Source: JAMOBE01 sp039908285 (GTDB taxonomy: Bacteria; Pseudomonadota; Alphaproteobacteria; Rhodospirillales; Rhodospirillaceae). From it: a DNA stretch of 47,258 nucleotides. Position 1 is the first letter of the stretch; each line of letters opens with the position of its first letter. The notes below the pieces were generated by a model that did not search any database, had not been told where the DNA came from, and worked only from the letters and a program-made list of their open reading frames with translations. The stretch covers positions 1 to 47,258 of the forward strand of contig JAMOBE010000023.1 of assembly GCA_039908285.1 (NCBI GenBank). Reading direction: 5' to 3'. This document shows positions 21,225 through 29,846 of the stretch, piece by piece. The position numbers and the translations under genes are program-made.

Positions 21225-23192
21225 TCAGGCCTGTCGGATTTTGCGGACGAACCCGTCGACGTCGCCCCGCAGGTGCTCGGACTGCCGGGACAGTTCGCGG
21301 GCGGCGTCCAATAGCTGGCCGGCGGAGCTGCCTGTTTCCTCCGCCGCCTGGGAGACGCCAGCCGTGTTGGAAGAGACTTCCCGGGTGCCGATGGCGGCCT
21401 GTTCGACGTTGCGGGCGATTTCCTTGGTCGCGGCACCCTGTTCCTCCACCGCCGCGGCGATCGCCGCGGAGATGCTGTCGATTTCGCCGATCGTCTTGCC
21501 GATTCCCTTGATGGCGTTGGCCGCCTCCTGGGTGGCTTCCTGCACGCCGTTGATCTGGCGGCTGATTTCCTCCGTCGCCTTGGCGGTCTGGTTGGCCAGG
21601 CTCTTCACCTCGTTGGCGACGACGGCGAAGCCCTTGCCGGCATCACCCGCCCGGGCCGCCTCGATGGTGGCGTTGAGGGCCAGGAGGTTGGTCTGCTCGG
21701 CGACGTCGGTGATCATCTTGACCACCTCGCCGATCTTCTGGGCGGCGTTCACCAGGCCCTGGACGGCCTCGTGGGTTCGCGCGGCTTCCTGCACCGCTCC
21801 CGAGGCGACCTTGGACGACTGCGCGACCTGGCGGCTGATCTCGGTGATGGAGCTGGAGAGCTGTTCCGCCGCCGCGGCGACGGTCTGGACGTTGGCGGAC
21901 GCCTGTTCGGCCGCCGCCGCCATGGTCGAGGTCTGGCTCATGGTCTGTTCAGCCGTCGCCGACAGGGACTCGGCCGACGACTGAAGCTCGGTGGCGGAGG
22001 ACGACACCGCATTGACCACTCCCTTGACGCTCGACTCGAAGGAGTCGGCCAGCTCGTTCATGGCGCGCTTCTTCTCGACGTCCGCCTGCCGCTTCAGTTC
22101 TTCCTGCTCGGCCTGCATGCGGTCGACCTTGATGGCGTTGTCCTTGAAGATCTGGACCGCCGCCGCCATCTCGCCGATTTCGTCGTGGCGATCGCGACTC
22201 GGGACGTCCATGGTCTTGTCGCCGTTGGCAAGGCGGCGCATCGCGTCGGTCATGCGACCCAGCGGCTGATAAATGCCGTGCCCGATGAAGAAGCCCGCCA
22301 CCATGACCACAAGCACGGTGACGATGATCGCGGTCAGGATCCTCTGGAAGGTGGCCGCCCGCGTCTCCCGCAGCTCGGTCTGGCTCGCCGTATAACGGGC
22401 CTCGATCTTCTCCAGCAGGGCGGCGAGCGACGGTTCCATCCTGGCATAGGTTTCGGACAGCACCTTGACCTCGGCGGTGGCCTCCAGCGTGCCGGCGACG
22501 ATGGCGGCGAAGTCGCGCTGATAATCGGCGAGCTTGCCGACGATGTCCTTGCGGGTATCGGCCGAAACCTCGGACTTCTCCAGGGTTGCCGTAAACTTTT
22601 CGGCGGTTCCCTTCATGGCGTCGGCGTACTTGACGTCCTGGCGGGCGAGGAAATCCTTCTCATGCCGGCGCATGGTCAGCATCTGCACCGTCAGGTTCGC
22701 GTCGTCCGCCCCCTTGAGCTTGTCCTCGATGGCATGGACGGCGGTGCGCAAGGCGCCCTGCAAGCCGTCCTTCTCGGTCAGGCCCACCTTCTTCGCCGTG
22801 TCCACCACCTTGGTGAACTGGGCGGCATAGGCCTCGAGACCGCTGCGGACCTTTCCCGTCAGGGCCTTTTCCTCGGCCGAGGAAACACTCTTTTCCAGTT
22901 GGTCGAGGGCGGTCCCGACCTCCTTCATCGTCTTGGCGTGGCGGCCGACCTGCTCTTCCGTGCGGCGCAGCAGGAAATCCTTTTCATGCCGCCTGCCCTG
23001 CAGCAGCCCCTTGTCGACCTTGACCAGCAGCTCGTTGGCCTGGTTGGCCGCGTCCGCCGCCGCCTGCGCCTGGTCCTGGGTGCTGCTGCTCGCGTTGTAG
23101 ATGGCGCCGACCACCAGCAATCCGACGACACCGATTATCCCGATCAGGCTGATCTGGTATTTCAGCCTGAAATTCGACAACACCTGCTCCAT
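21225..23192 (-). CDS. Methyl-accepting chemotaxis protein with helical (HBM-like) sensor
   Basis: A 655-aa inner-membrane chemoreceptor. TM1 is at about 13-32. The periplasmic helical-bundle sensor of about 255 residues contains the RRHEKDFL motif twice (GRRHEKDFLLR and MRRHEKDFLAR), typical of HBM-type domains. TM2 is at about 290-312, followed by HAMP and a long coiled-coil signalling domain with the conserved hairpin tip (VVANEVKSLANQTAKATEEI). The start at 23192 is supported by AAGGGGG 7 nt upstream; an ATG 51 nt further upstream would put a polar leader before TM1. No C-terminal CheR-binding pentapeptide is seen. It is a single-gene unit with its own terminator. The ligand is unknown; organic acids are known for other HBM receptors. 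Confidence 0.95.
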   Translation of the reverse strand: MEQVLSNFRLKYQISLIGIIGVVGLLVVGAIYNASSSTQDQAQAAADAANQANELLVKVDKGLLQGRRHEKDFLLRRTEEQVGRHAKTMKEVGTALDQLEKSVSSAEEKALTGKVRSGLEAYAAQFTKVVDTAKKVGLTEKDGLQGALRTAVHAIEDKLKGADDANLTVQMLTMRRHEKDFLARQDVKYADAMKGTAEKFTATLEKSEVSADTRKDIVGKLADYQRDFAAIVAGTLEATAEVKVLSETYARMEPSLAALLEKIEARYTASQTELRETRAATFQRILTAIIVTVLVVMVAGFFIGHGIYQPLGRMTDAMRRLANGDKTMDVPSRDRHDEIGEMAAAVQIFKDNAIKVDRMQAEQEELKRQADVEKKRAMNELADSFESSVKGVVNAVSSSATELQSSAESLSATAEQTMSQTSTMAAAAEQASANVQTVAAAAEQLSSSITEISRQVAQSSKVASGAVQEAARTHEAVQGLVNAAQKIGEVVKMITDVAEQTNLLALNATIEAARAGDAGKGFAVVANEVKSLANQTAKATEEISRQINGVQEATQEAANAIKGIGKTIGEIDSISAAIAAAVEEQGAATKEIARNVEQAAIGTREVSSNTAGVSQAAEETGSSAGQLLDAARELSRQSEHLRGDVDGFVRKIRQA

Positions 23193-23291
23193 GCGATATC
23201 CCCCTTGGATTTCGTTATTGTCGGGGAGGGTATCAGGAATCAATTTATGCGAAAAGAACTATCGCGCCATGCGCTTTGTACAGGGGGCGGT

Positions 23292-23855
23292 TCAGCCGGG
23301 CTTCACGACCTTCAGAATGACGGTGTAGAAATCGACCACGTTGTTCTGCGAGCGCAGGGCAGCCTGGAGCTGTTCGTCGTTGATCTCACCTCGGTTGCGC
23401 CGGTCCTCCCAGACCGGATCCAGGTGGTAGTGGATGGCTTCCGTCACGAAGTCCACGCCGTTGCGCAGGCCGAGGGGGGAGTCCGACCCCTTGTCGGCGA
23501 TGATGGTGCGGTTGATCTCCTGGGAAAACATCAGGAAACTCTCCGGCATGATCGGCCGCACGTGGGTGGGGTCGATCAGATACTGCTCGTGCCGGGGGTG
23601 GGGGACGGTGATGATCACCTTCGCCTGGTGGGCGCAGACCCGGTACAGTTCCCGGATCACCGCGAGATAGGTCTCCGGCAGTTGCCCCACGTGTTCCAGG
23701 GCGTGGTTGATCGCCACCTCATGGAAGCTTGAATCGGGAAACGGCCAGGGAAAGCGCTCCATGTCCATCAGCACATCCGGATTGCAGTCCGGGGCGATGT
23801 CGGCGTTGATCCAGTCGGGCCGGTAGTTGTACCCGCATCCCAGATTGAGCTTCAC
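23292..23855 (-). CDS. Class I SAM-dependent methyltransferase (187 aa)
   Basis: A small soluble methyltransferase. The N-terminus MKLNLGCGYNYRPDWINADI carries motif I (LNLGCG) and the acidic residue that binds the SAM ribose. HALEHV at about 51-56 is the typical motif after strand 4 of Methyltransf_11-type enzymes, and IRELYRVCAHQAKVIITVPH is the following helix-strand. The short N-terminus and PFPDSSFHEV resemble methyltransferases of polysaccharide or lipid modification, but the substrate cannot be told. It is flanked by the chemoreceptor and a large inverted repeat, so it is probably transcribed alone. Confidence 0.85.
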   Translation of the reverse strand: MKLNLGCGYNYRPDWINADIAPDCNPDVLMDMERFPWPFPDSSFHEVAINHALEHVGQLPETYLAVIRELYRVCAHQAKVIITVPHPRHEQYLIDPTHVRPIMPESFLMFSQEINRTIIADKGSDSPLGLRNGVDFVTEAIHYHLDPVWEDRRNRGEINDEQLQAALRSQNNVVDFYTVILKVVKPG

Positions 23856-23912
23856 GGAACAGACTCCTTATCCCTTCGAGCGGAAAGACCGGTTCATACG
23901 GTCCCTAATGGT

Positions 23913-24153
23913 GCCGGCTTCGAGAAAAAAGACGCAACACGGATGAACACGGATATCCACGGATAAACACGGATGGAGTGGAGTTAGACTTTGACTCCTG
24001 TGATGAGCGTGTCAGATATTTCGTTGTATATATAATATTAATATTTACACTTTGTTGCCGTTAGAAACGGAGTAGCATCCTGTTAATCTGCATCCGTGTT
24101 CATCCGTGGATATCCGTGTTCATCCGTGTTGCGTCTTTTTTCTCGAAACCGGC
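23913..24153. repeat. Large inverted-repeat element, 63-bp arms, copy 1
   Basis: This fills the 311-bp gap between the methyltransferase and lolD. Arms 23913-23975 and 24091-24153 are inverted copies with 61 of 63 matches. They are built from ACACGGATGAACACGGAT-type words and the outer word GAGAAAAAAGACGCAACACG. The loop (115 nt) is strongly A/T rich (TATATAATATTAATATT) in an otherwise GC-rich region. It contains TTGACT (23991) and AGATAT (24014) spaced by 17 nt, a possible sigma-70 promoter on the plus strand. No protein is encoded. A second, decayed copy lies at 32660-32880. Confidence 0.93.
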
Positions 24154-24166
24154 ATTCTGCGGTGTG

Positions 24167-24872
<706 letters not shown>

Positions 24873-24880
<8 letters not shown>

Positions 24881-26120
24881 AGCGCAACGCCTCCACCGGA
24901 TCGAGCCGCGCCGCCCGCCAGGCCGGATAGAGGGTCGCGGCGAACGACAGGCCGAGGGCCATCAGCACCACCGTCACCACCTCGTTCGGATCCACCCTGG
25001 CCGGCAGCCGGGAGAGGAAATAGATCTCGGCCGAGAACAGCTCGGTGCCGGTGAGTCCCTGCAATATCTGGCGGATGCTCTCGATGTTGTAGGAAAAGGC
25101 GAGCCCGAGGACGACGCCGAAGGTGGTCCCCACCACGCCGACGCTGGCCCCGCTCAGGAAGAAGATGCGCATGATCATCCCCCGGGTCGCCCCCATGGTG
25201 CGCAGGATGGCGATGTCCCGCCCCTTGTCCTTCACCAGCATGATGAGGCCCGAGATGATGTTGAAGGCCGCCACCAGGATGATCAGCGTCAGGATCAGGA
25301 ACATCACGTTGCGTTCCACCTGGATGGCATTGAAGAAGCTGGCGTTGGCGTGCTGCCAGTCGTGGACCCGCACCGTCGGCCCGACCTCGCGGATGATGGC
25401 GAGGCCAGCAGCCGGCACCCGGTCGGGATTGTCGAGCATCACTTCGAGCTGCGTCACCCCCCCGGACGGCAGGGAGAAGTAGACCTGGGCCGCCTCCAGC
25501 GGCATGTAGATGAAGGTGGAGTCATACTCGTACATGCCGACGTGGAAGGTGGCCACCACCCGGAAGGCCCGCATGCGGGGGACGGTGCCAAAGGCGGTGA
25601 CGTTGCCCTTGGGCGAGATGAGGGTGATCGTCCCCCCCACCGTGACCCCGAGCTTTTCCGCCAGCCGCTCGCCGACCATCACCGCGTCGTCGGCGTAAAG
25701 ATCGTTGAGGTTGCCGCCGCGGACGGCCTTGGCCAGCACCGCCCGCGCCTTGAGGTCGTCGGGCCGCACGCCCCGCACCAGGGCGCCCGTCGAGTTGCCG
25801 CCGGCGGTGGCCATCACCTGGCCCTCGGCGGTGGGGATGACCTGGACCACGCCGGGAATGGCGCGGATGCGCTCGGCCAGCGGGTCGAAGCCGGTCAGCG
25901 GCACTCCCGCCCCATAAACCCCGATGTGGCCGTTGAGCCCAAGGATGCGCCCCAGCAACTCCTGACGGAAGCCGTTCATCACCGCCATGACGATGATCAG
26001 GGTGGCGACGCCAAGGCCGATGCCCGCCAGCGAAAAGCCGGCGATCACCGAGACGAACCCCTCCCGGCGCCGTGCCCGCAGATAGCGCAGGGCCACCAGT
26101 CTCTCGAACGGCGAAAACAT
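24873..26120 (-). CDS. lolC: Lipoprotein-releasing permease, LolC/LolE family
   Basis: A 415-aa inner-membrane permease with four TM segments (about 25-50 and three in the C-terminal third) and a large periplasmic MacB-like domain between TM1 and TM2. The N-terminus FERLVALRYLRARRREGFVS and the C-terminal RAARLDPVEALRYE are diagnostic of LolC/E. The start at 26120 has GGAGGAG 4 nt upstream; extending further would translate the palindromic repeat. Only one LolC/E paralogue is adjacent, so it may act as a homodimer (LolF-like), which is inference. The gene lies downstream of proS, separated by repeat copy 2. Confidence 0.93.
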
Positions 26121-26167
26121 GGTCTCCTCCGGGGTCAGGGCCTGACAACGCACCTGGACTCTGAACT

Positions 26168-26284
26168 CCCTCTCCCCCTCGAGGGGGAGAGGGCCGGGGT
26201 GAGGGGGTGGGGCAACCGGCACCATTTCGGGAGCTTCGCGCCCCCCTCACCCAACCCTCTCCCCCCTGAAGGGGGGGGAGAGGG
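26168..26284. repeat. Composite palindromic repeat (BIME-like), copy 2
   Basis: Two G/C-rich palindromes (26168-26193 with a TCGA centre, and 26255-26284 with a TGAA loop) are joined by about 60 nt containing ggggtgaggggg and cccccctcaccc, which are themselves inverted. Copies occur at 1-65 (half), 27763-27875 (full) and 47217-47258 (half). It lies between proS and lolC, so it is probably transcribed and folded. Confidence 0.93.
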
Positions 26285-26320
26285 CTTGTTGTGGCGGCGG
26301 TTGCGAGTCATGTCCGTCCC

Positions 26321-27637
26321 TCACGCCGTCAATTTCGTCACCGCGGCCTCGACCGACAGTTCCTCGCGGGCGCCGGTGGCGCGGTTCTTGAGTTCGACCA
26401 GGCCGCGGGCCACGCCCTTCGGCCCGACGACAACCTGCCACGGCAGGCCGATCAGGTCCATGTCGGCGAACTTGGCGCCCGCCCGTTCGTCGCGGTCGTC
26501 GAGCAGGACCTCGACGCCGGCCCGCCGCAGGGTGGCGTAAAGGTCGGCGCACACCCGCCCGGTGGCGGCGTCACCAGCCTTGAGGTCGATCAGGCCCACC
26601 TTGAACGGGGCCACGGACTCAGGCCAGATGATGCCGGCATCGTCGTGGGAGGCCTCGATGATGCCGCCCACCAGCCGTGACACGCCGATGCCGTAGGAGC
26701 CCATTTCCACGGTGACGGGCTCGCCATTGGCACCGGTCACCACCGCATTCATGGCCTTCGAGTACTTGGTGCCGAAGTAGAAGATGTGCCCCACCTCGAT
26801 GCCCCGCGCCGAGACCAGGGAGTCACCGAGCTGGCGCACGGCCTCGGAGTCCGGGTCGTGCTTCTCGTCGGTGGCGGCGTACAGGCTGGTCCAGTCGTCG
26901 ACCACCGGCTGGAGATCGCTCGCATAGTCCACGTTGTCGGGTGCCGGCTTGTCCAGCAGCCCGCGATGGCAGAACACGCCCGACTCACCGGTCTCGGCCA
27001 GGATGATGAACTCGTGGCTGAGGTCGCCGCCGATGGGACCGGCGTCGGCCCGCATGGGGATGGCCTTCAGCCCCATGCGGGCGAAGGTGCGCAGGTAGGC
27101 GACGAACATGCGGTTGTAGGACCGTCGCGCCGCGGCGTAGTCGATGTCGAAGGAGTAGTTGTCCTTCATCAGGAACTCGCGGCCGCGCATGACGCCGAAC
27201 CTGGGCCGCACCTCGTCGCGGAACTTCCAGTGGATCTGGTAGAGCATCTTCGGCAGGTCGCGATAGCTGCGGACGTTCTGGCGGAAGATGTCGGTGACCA
27301 CCTCCTCATGGGTTGGGCCATAGAGCATGTCCCGCTCGTGGCGGTCGGTGATGCGCAGCATCTCCTTGCCATAGTCGTCGTAGCGCCCCGACTCCCGCCA
27401 GAGGTCCGCCGACTGGATGGTGGGCATCAGGACCTCGAGCGCCCCGGCGGCGTCCTGCTCCTCGCGGACGATGCGCTCGATGTTGCGCAGGACCCGAAGC
27501 CCGAGCGGCAGCCAGTTGTAGATGCCGGCGGCGTGCTGGCGGATCATGCCGGCCCGCAGCATCAGCCGGTGCGAGACGATCTGCGCCTCGGCCGGGGTCT
27601 CCTTCAGCGTCGGCAGCAGATAGTTGGACAGGCGCAT
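26321..27637 (-). CDS. proS: Prolyl-tRNA synthetase (short, alphaproteobacterial type)
   Basis: A 438-aa class II aminoacyl-tRNA synthetase that charges tRNA-Pro. The N-terminus MRLSNYLLPTLKETPAEAQI is typical. Motif 2 lies in RFGVMRGREFLMKDNYSF and motif 3 in MGSYGIGVSRLVGG, followed by the anticodon-binding domain (about 350-438). At 438 residues it lacks the cis-editing insertion found in the ~570-aa E. coli enzyme, as is usual in alphaproteobacteria. It lies upstream of lolC-lolD on the same strand; this proS-lolCD order is common in the class. The start agrees with family N-termini. Confidence 0.97.
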   Translation of the reverse strand: MRLSNYLLPTLKETPAEAQIVSHRLMLRAGMIRQHAAGIYNWLPLGLRVLRNIERIVREEQDAAGALEVLMPTIQSADLWRESGRYDDYGKEMLRITDRHERDMLYGPTHEEVVTDIFRQNVRSYRDLPKMLYQIHWKFRDEVRPRFGVMRGREFLMKDNYSFDIDYAAARRSYNRMFVAYLRTFARMGLKAIPMRADAGPIGGDLSHEFIILAETGESGVFCHRGLLDKPAPDNVDYASDLQPVVDDWTSLYAATDEKHDPDSEAVRQLGDSLVSARGIEVGHIFYFGTKYSKAMNAVVTGANGEPVTVEMGSYGIGVSRLVGGIIEASHDDAGIIWPESVAPFKVGLIDLKAGDAATGRVCADLYATLRRAGVEVLLDDRDERAGAKFADMDLIGLPWQVVVGPKGVARGLVELKNRATGAREELSVEAAVTKLTA

Positions 27638-27762
27638 GGGGGTCCTCGGTCGCTTGGCGTGGGGTGGAACGAAGGTGAGACTTTAGGCAAACCGCCGGTC
27701 GTTGCCCACCCCATATTTTCACAGGGCAATTGGGTGAAGAAGAATACTCCGCAATCTTCACT

Positions 27763-27875
27763 CCCTCTCCCCCCTCTTCGGGGGGAGAGGGCCGGGGTGA
27801 GGGGGGCAGCCGGCACCATGTCGGGAGCTTCGCGCCCCCTCACCCAACCCTCTCCCCCCTGAAGGGGGGAGAGGG
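27763..27875. repeat. Composite palindromic repeat (BIME-like), copy 3
   Basis: Palindrome 27763-27791 (CCCTCTCCCCCC, loop TCTTC, GGGGGGAGAGGG) and palindrome 27848-27875 (loop TGAA) flank a spacer closely matching that of copy 2 (gccggcacca, tcgggagcttcgcg). The second palindrome is followed on the plus strand by CTTTTT, so it could also stop plus-strand transcripts. It sits between the small exported gene (27912) and proS. Confidence 0.93.
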
Positions 27876-27911
27876 CTTTTTGCCCTGCATATTTTCAGCC
27901 CCTCATGTTTT

Positions 27912-28322
27912 TTACCGGATACCGGCCTTCTTGCAGGCCGCCGCCAGGGCCGCCTGGTCCCGGTCGGCGATGGGCTCGCCGTTGAAGTAGGTCTTGCCGT
28001 TCTTCACCGTCACCGTGCCCACGGATGTCTTGCCATAGCCACCCGCGACCCCCGGCATGTATTTGCTGGCGATGTCGCGGCCGATGTCGATGGAGATCTC
28101 TTCGGGAACCTTGATGCTCCGCCCGCCGCCGACGTTCGCCGGAGCCACCGCATTGCCGCGGACATCCACCCCCGGCCGATAGGCCACGTCGTCGGCGGGA
28201 ACGTGCTCGACGAGTCGGGCGCAGGCGGCCCGGTCGATGCGGGCCGTGGCATCGGCGGCCATGGTCTGGGCCGGGAAGGCCGCGGCGCCGATGATGATGA
28301 GTGCACGTGTGAGTCTGGTCAT
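27912..28322 (-). CDS. Small exported hypothetical protein (136 aa)
   Basis: I do not recognise the family. It has a clear Sec signal peptide (MTRLTRALIIIGAAAFPAQT, cleavage after MAA or AADA). The mature protein of about 113 residues has two cysteines (around 34 and 131) that could form a disulfide. It ends in a beta-rich segment KTSVGTVTVKNGKTYFNGEPI followed by a helix (DQAALAAACKKAGIR). The GVDVRGNAVAPANV region resembles other small periplasmic proteins of Rhodospirillales, but no function can be given. It is transcribed alone; the 357-bp region upstream is described separately. Confidence 0.75.
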   Translation of the reverse strand: MTRLTRALIIIGAAAFPAQTMAADATARIDRAACARLVEHVPADDVAYRPGVDVRGNAVAPANVGGGRSIKVPEEISIDIGRDIASKYMPGVAGGYGKTSVGTVTVKNGKTYFNGEPIADRDQAALAAACKKAGIR

Positions 28323-28577
28323 GTGCGTCCCCTGGTTGGTTGCTCCGTCCTATGGCGTGGGAGGGGGGAGGGCGACGACCCTCCGGCCTCAGGCTTACCC
28401 GATGGTCATAAGAATCTGCTACCCTTGTTACAAAAAAGTGATGACTTTGTTACGAAAATTACGTAGTGTCTCCCTTACAAAGACTGGGGCGTGGCGGTGT
28501 CGCCGCGGCTTGAGTCTGGGGAGGAAGTCGCCACCTTCGGCGGCAGGCACGGAGAAAACTCCGGCCACAGGGTGTCC
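28323..28577. other. Intergenic region with A/T-rich segment and TTGTTAC direct repeats
   Basis: No gene is supported here. The segment 28421-28480 is markedly A/T rich and contains TTGTTAC at 28425-28431 and again at 28447-28453, a 22-bp period (about two helical turns). It is the only candidate control region for the small exported gene that starts at 28322 on the minus strand. Assignment as an operator or promoter is inference. Confidence 0.35.
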
Positions 28578-28620
28578 GAAAGAAAATGGCAGGACCGCGG
28601 GGTTCCTGCCATTTTCTTTC
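28578..28620 (-). terminator. Strong 17-bp hairpin, probable terminator
   Basis: Perfect arms 28578-28594 and 28604-28620 (GAAAGAAAATGGCAGGA and its complement) enclose a 9-nt loop. On either strand the 3' arm ends in ATTTTCTTTC, so it could terminate in both directions. It lies 60 nt beyond the stop of the pentapeptide-repeat gene. Confidence 0.65.
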
Positions 28621-28649
28621 GTTCGTCCAGGACTTTCGTTCGTCCAGGG
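28616..28649. repeat. Tandem 17-bp direct repeat beside the hairpin
   Basis: CTTTCGTTCGTCCAGG is present at 28616-28631 and again at 28633-28648. The first copy overlaps the end of the hairpin arm, suggesting local slippage duplication. Confidence 0.85.
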
Positions 28650-28679
28650 CGAGGGGGGGGAGCCACCGTCCGGATCATC

Positions 28680-29084
28680 CTATCCCAGCCGGCACTTCAG
28701 CGCCGCGTGGAGCGCCGTCGGCGAGATGACACATTCGCGGAAGTTGCTTCGCCACAGGTCGGTGTTGGTCAGGTCGGCTCCCGTCAGGTCCGCCCCCCGC
28801 AGGTCGCAGTTGCTGAGATCGGCGTTGCCCAGCTTGGCGAAGCGAAGATTGCAGTTGCGCAGGGTCGCTCCGGGCAGGTGGGCCTCCCGCAGGTCGGCCC
28901 CTTCGAGATTGCAGCCCGTCAGATCCGCCTCGCGCAGATCGGCATCGCGAAGGTCGACGCCCCGCATGTCATAGCCGTGCAGGACGGCGTCCACCAGGTT
29001 GGCCCGCTTGCCCTCGCCTGCCGGACCGCCCCAGAGGCGATGCTCTTCCAGTATTCGATCGAGAGTGTCCCGGTCCATGACCAT
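28680..29084 (-). CDS. Pentapeptide-repeat protein (134 aa)
   Basis: A small soluble protein with about 14 tandem A(D/N)LxX-type pentapeptides from about residue 38 to 112 (for example VDLRDADLREADLTGCNLEG). These fold into a right-handed quadrilateral beta-helix. A helical N-terminal cap (about 1-35) and a short C-terminal cap (SPTALHAALKCRLG) flank it. At this size it is below gyrase-protecting Qnr proteins (about 215 aa), so no DNA-mimic role should be assumed. Starts at 29084 or 29078 are both possible. A strong hairpin follows the gene. Confidence 0.9.
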   Translation of the reverse strand: MVMDRDTLDRILEEHRLWGGPAGEGKRANLVDAVLHGYDMRGVDLRDADLREADLTGCNLEGADLREAHLPGATLRNCNLRFAKLGNADLSNCDLRGADLTGADLTNTDLWRSNFRECVISPTALHAALKCRLG

Positions 29085-29156
29085 CCCCGTGGTGAAGTGT
29101 GGCGCTGGCCACCATTGTAACCTTCGGCGCGGCCGCGCGATACCCCGGAATGGCGG

Positions 29157-29717
29157 TCACGACTCGGTAGGCTTAGTCCCGGGAGGAGGGAACCCGGCGG
29201 CATAGGCGCGATCGAAGTCCGCCTCCAACACCGGACTGACGCCACGGCAGCCGTCCACCACCTGGGCCGCCCAGACGAAATACGCGCGGCGGCGCTCGAG
29301 ACTCCAGTCGGCTGGTGGGCTGGTGGTTATTGCCCGCAGGTTGCTGATCTTGTCGGCGAGTTTCACCATTCGGGCGCGAATCGACTTGTGCGGCGCGGTC
29401 TCCACCTGGAGGCGCTTGCGCTCGGCCTTGGGCAGGGACTTGTCGTCGGTGACCTCGGCCACCAGGTCGGCCACCTCGCGTCCGAAGGCGTTCGCGATCT
29501 CGTCATGGGTGGTGCCGGTGTCCTCGATGGTGTCGTGCAGCAGGCCGCCCAGAATCAGCACCAGGTCGGCACCACCCGTGGCCTCGGCCAGCAGGTGGGC
29601 CACCTCGATCACGTGGTTGACGTAGGGCTCCGCCGCCATCCCCTTGCGCCGCTGGTGGACGTGGCGACGGGCGGCGAAGTCCACCGCCCGCGCGAACAGG
29701 ACGAGGGGGTCTGGCAT
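29157..29717 (-). CDS. Mesh1-like HD-domain hydrolase, probable (p)ppGpp hydrolase
   Basis: A 186-aa single-domain HD phosphohydrolase of the RelA/SpoT-hydrolase (HD_4) type. Metal ligands H35, H61-D62 and D122, the catalytic pair E65-D66 (LLHDTIEDT) and N126 (KLADKISNLR) are all present at the positions expected for Mesh1-type small alarmone hydrolases. No synthetase, TGS or ACT domain is present. The start at 29717 (MPDPLVLFARAVDFA) fits the family. By family it removes the 3'-diphosphate of (p)ppGpp, and some members also act on NADPH. It is divergent from the unknown gene at 29847, with about 129 bp between them. Confidence 0.85.
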   Translation of the reverse strand: MPDPLVLFARAVDFAARRHVHQRRKGMAAEPYVNHVIEVAHLLAEATGGADLVLILGGLLHDTIEDTGTTHDEIANAFGREVADLVAEVTDDKSLPKAERKRLQVETAPHKSIRARMVKLADKISNLRAITTSPPADWSLERRRAYFVWAAQVVDGCRGVSPVLEADFDRAYAAGFPPPGTKPTES

Positions 29718-29846
29718 GGGCGTCCTCCGTGAGGGGAGGGTGATGAATGCCTGGAGCCTCCCCGCTGGCGTTTCCATGTTGTAGTGTGGACGGGGATGGA
29801 ACGCCATCCCGAACACGGGGACCAGGGGGAGGGGAGGGCAGGGCGC

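Noticed and set aside
23913..24153. Possible insertion sequence with terminal repeats
   Set aside because: The 115-nt interior cannot encode a transposase and there is no clear target-site duplication; at most it is non-autonomous.
27848..27880. Dedicated terminator after proS or the small exported gene
   Set aside because: The T-run lies on the plus strand while both neighbours are on the minus strand; the hairpin is better explained as part of repeat copy 3.
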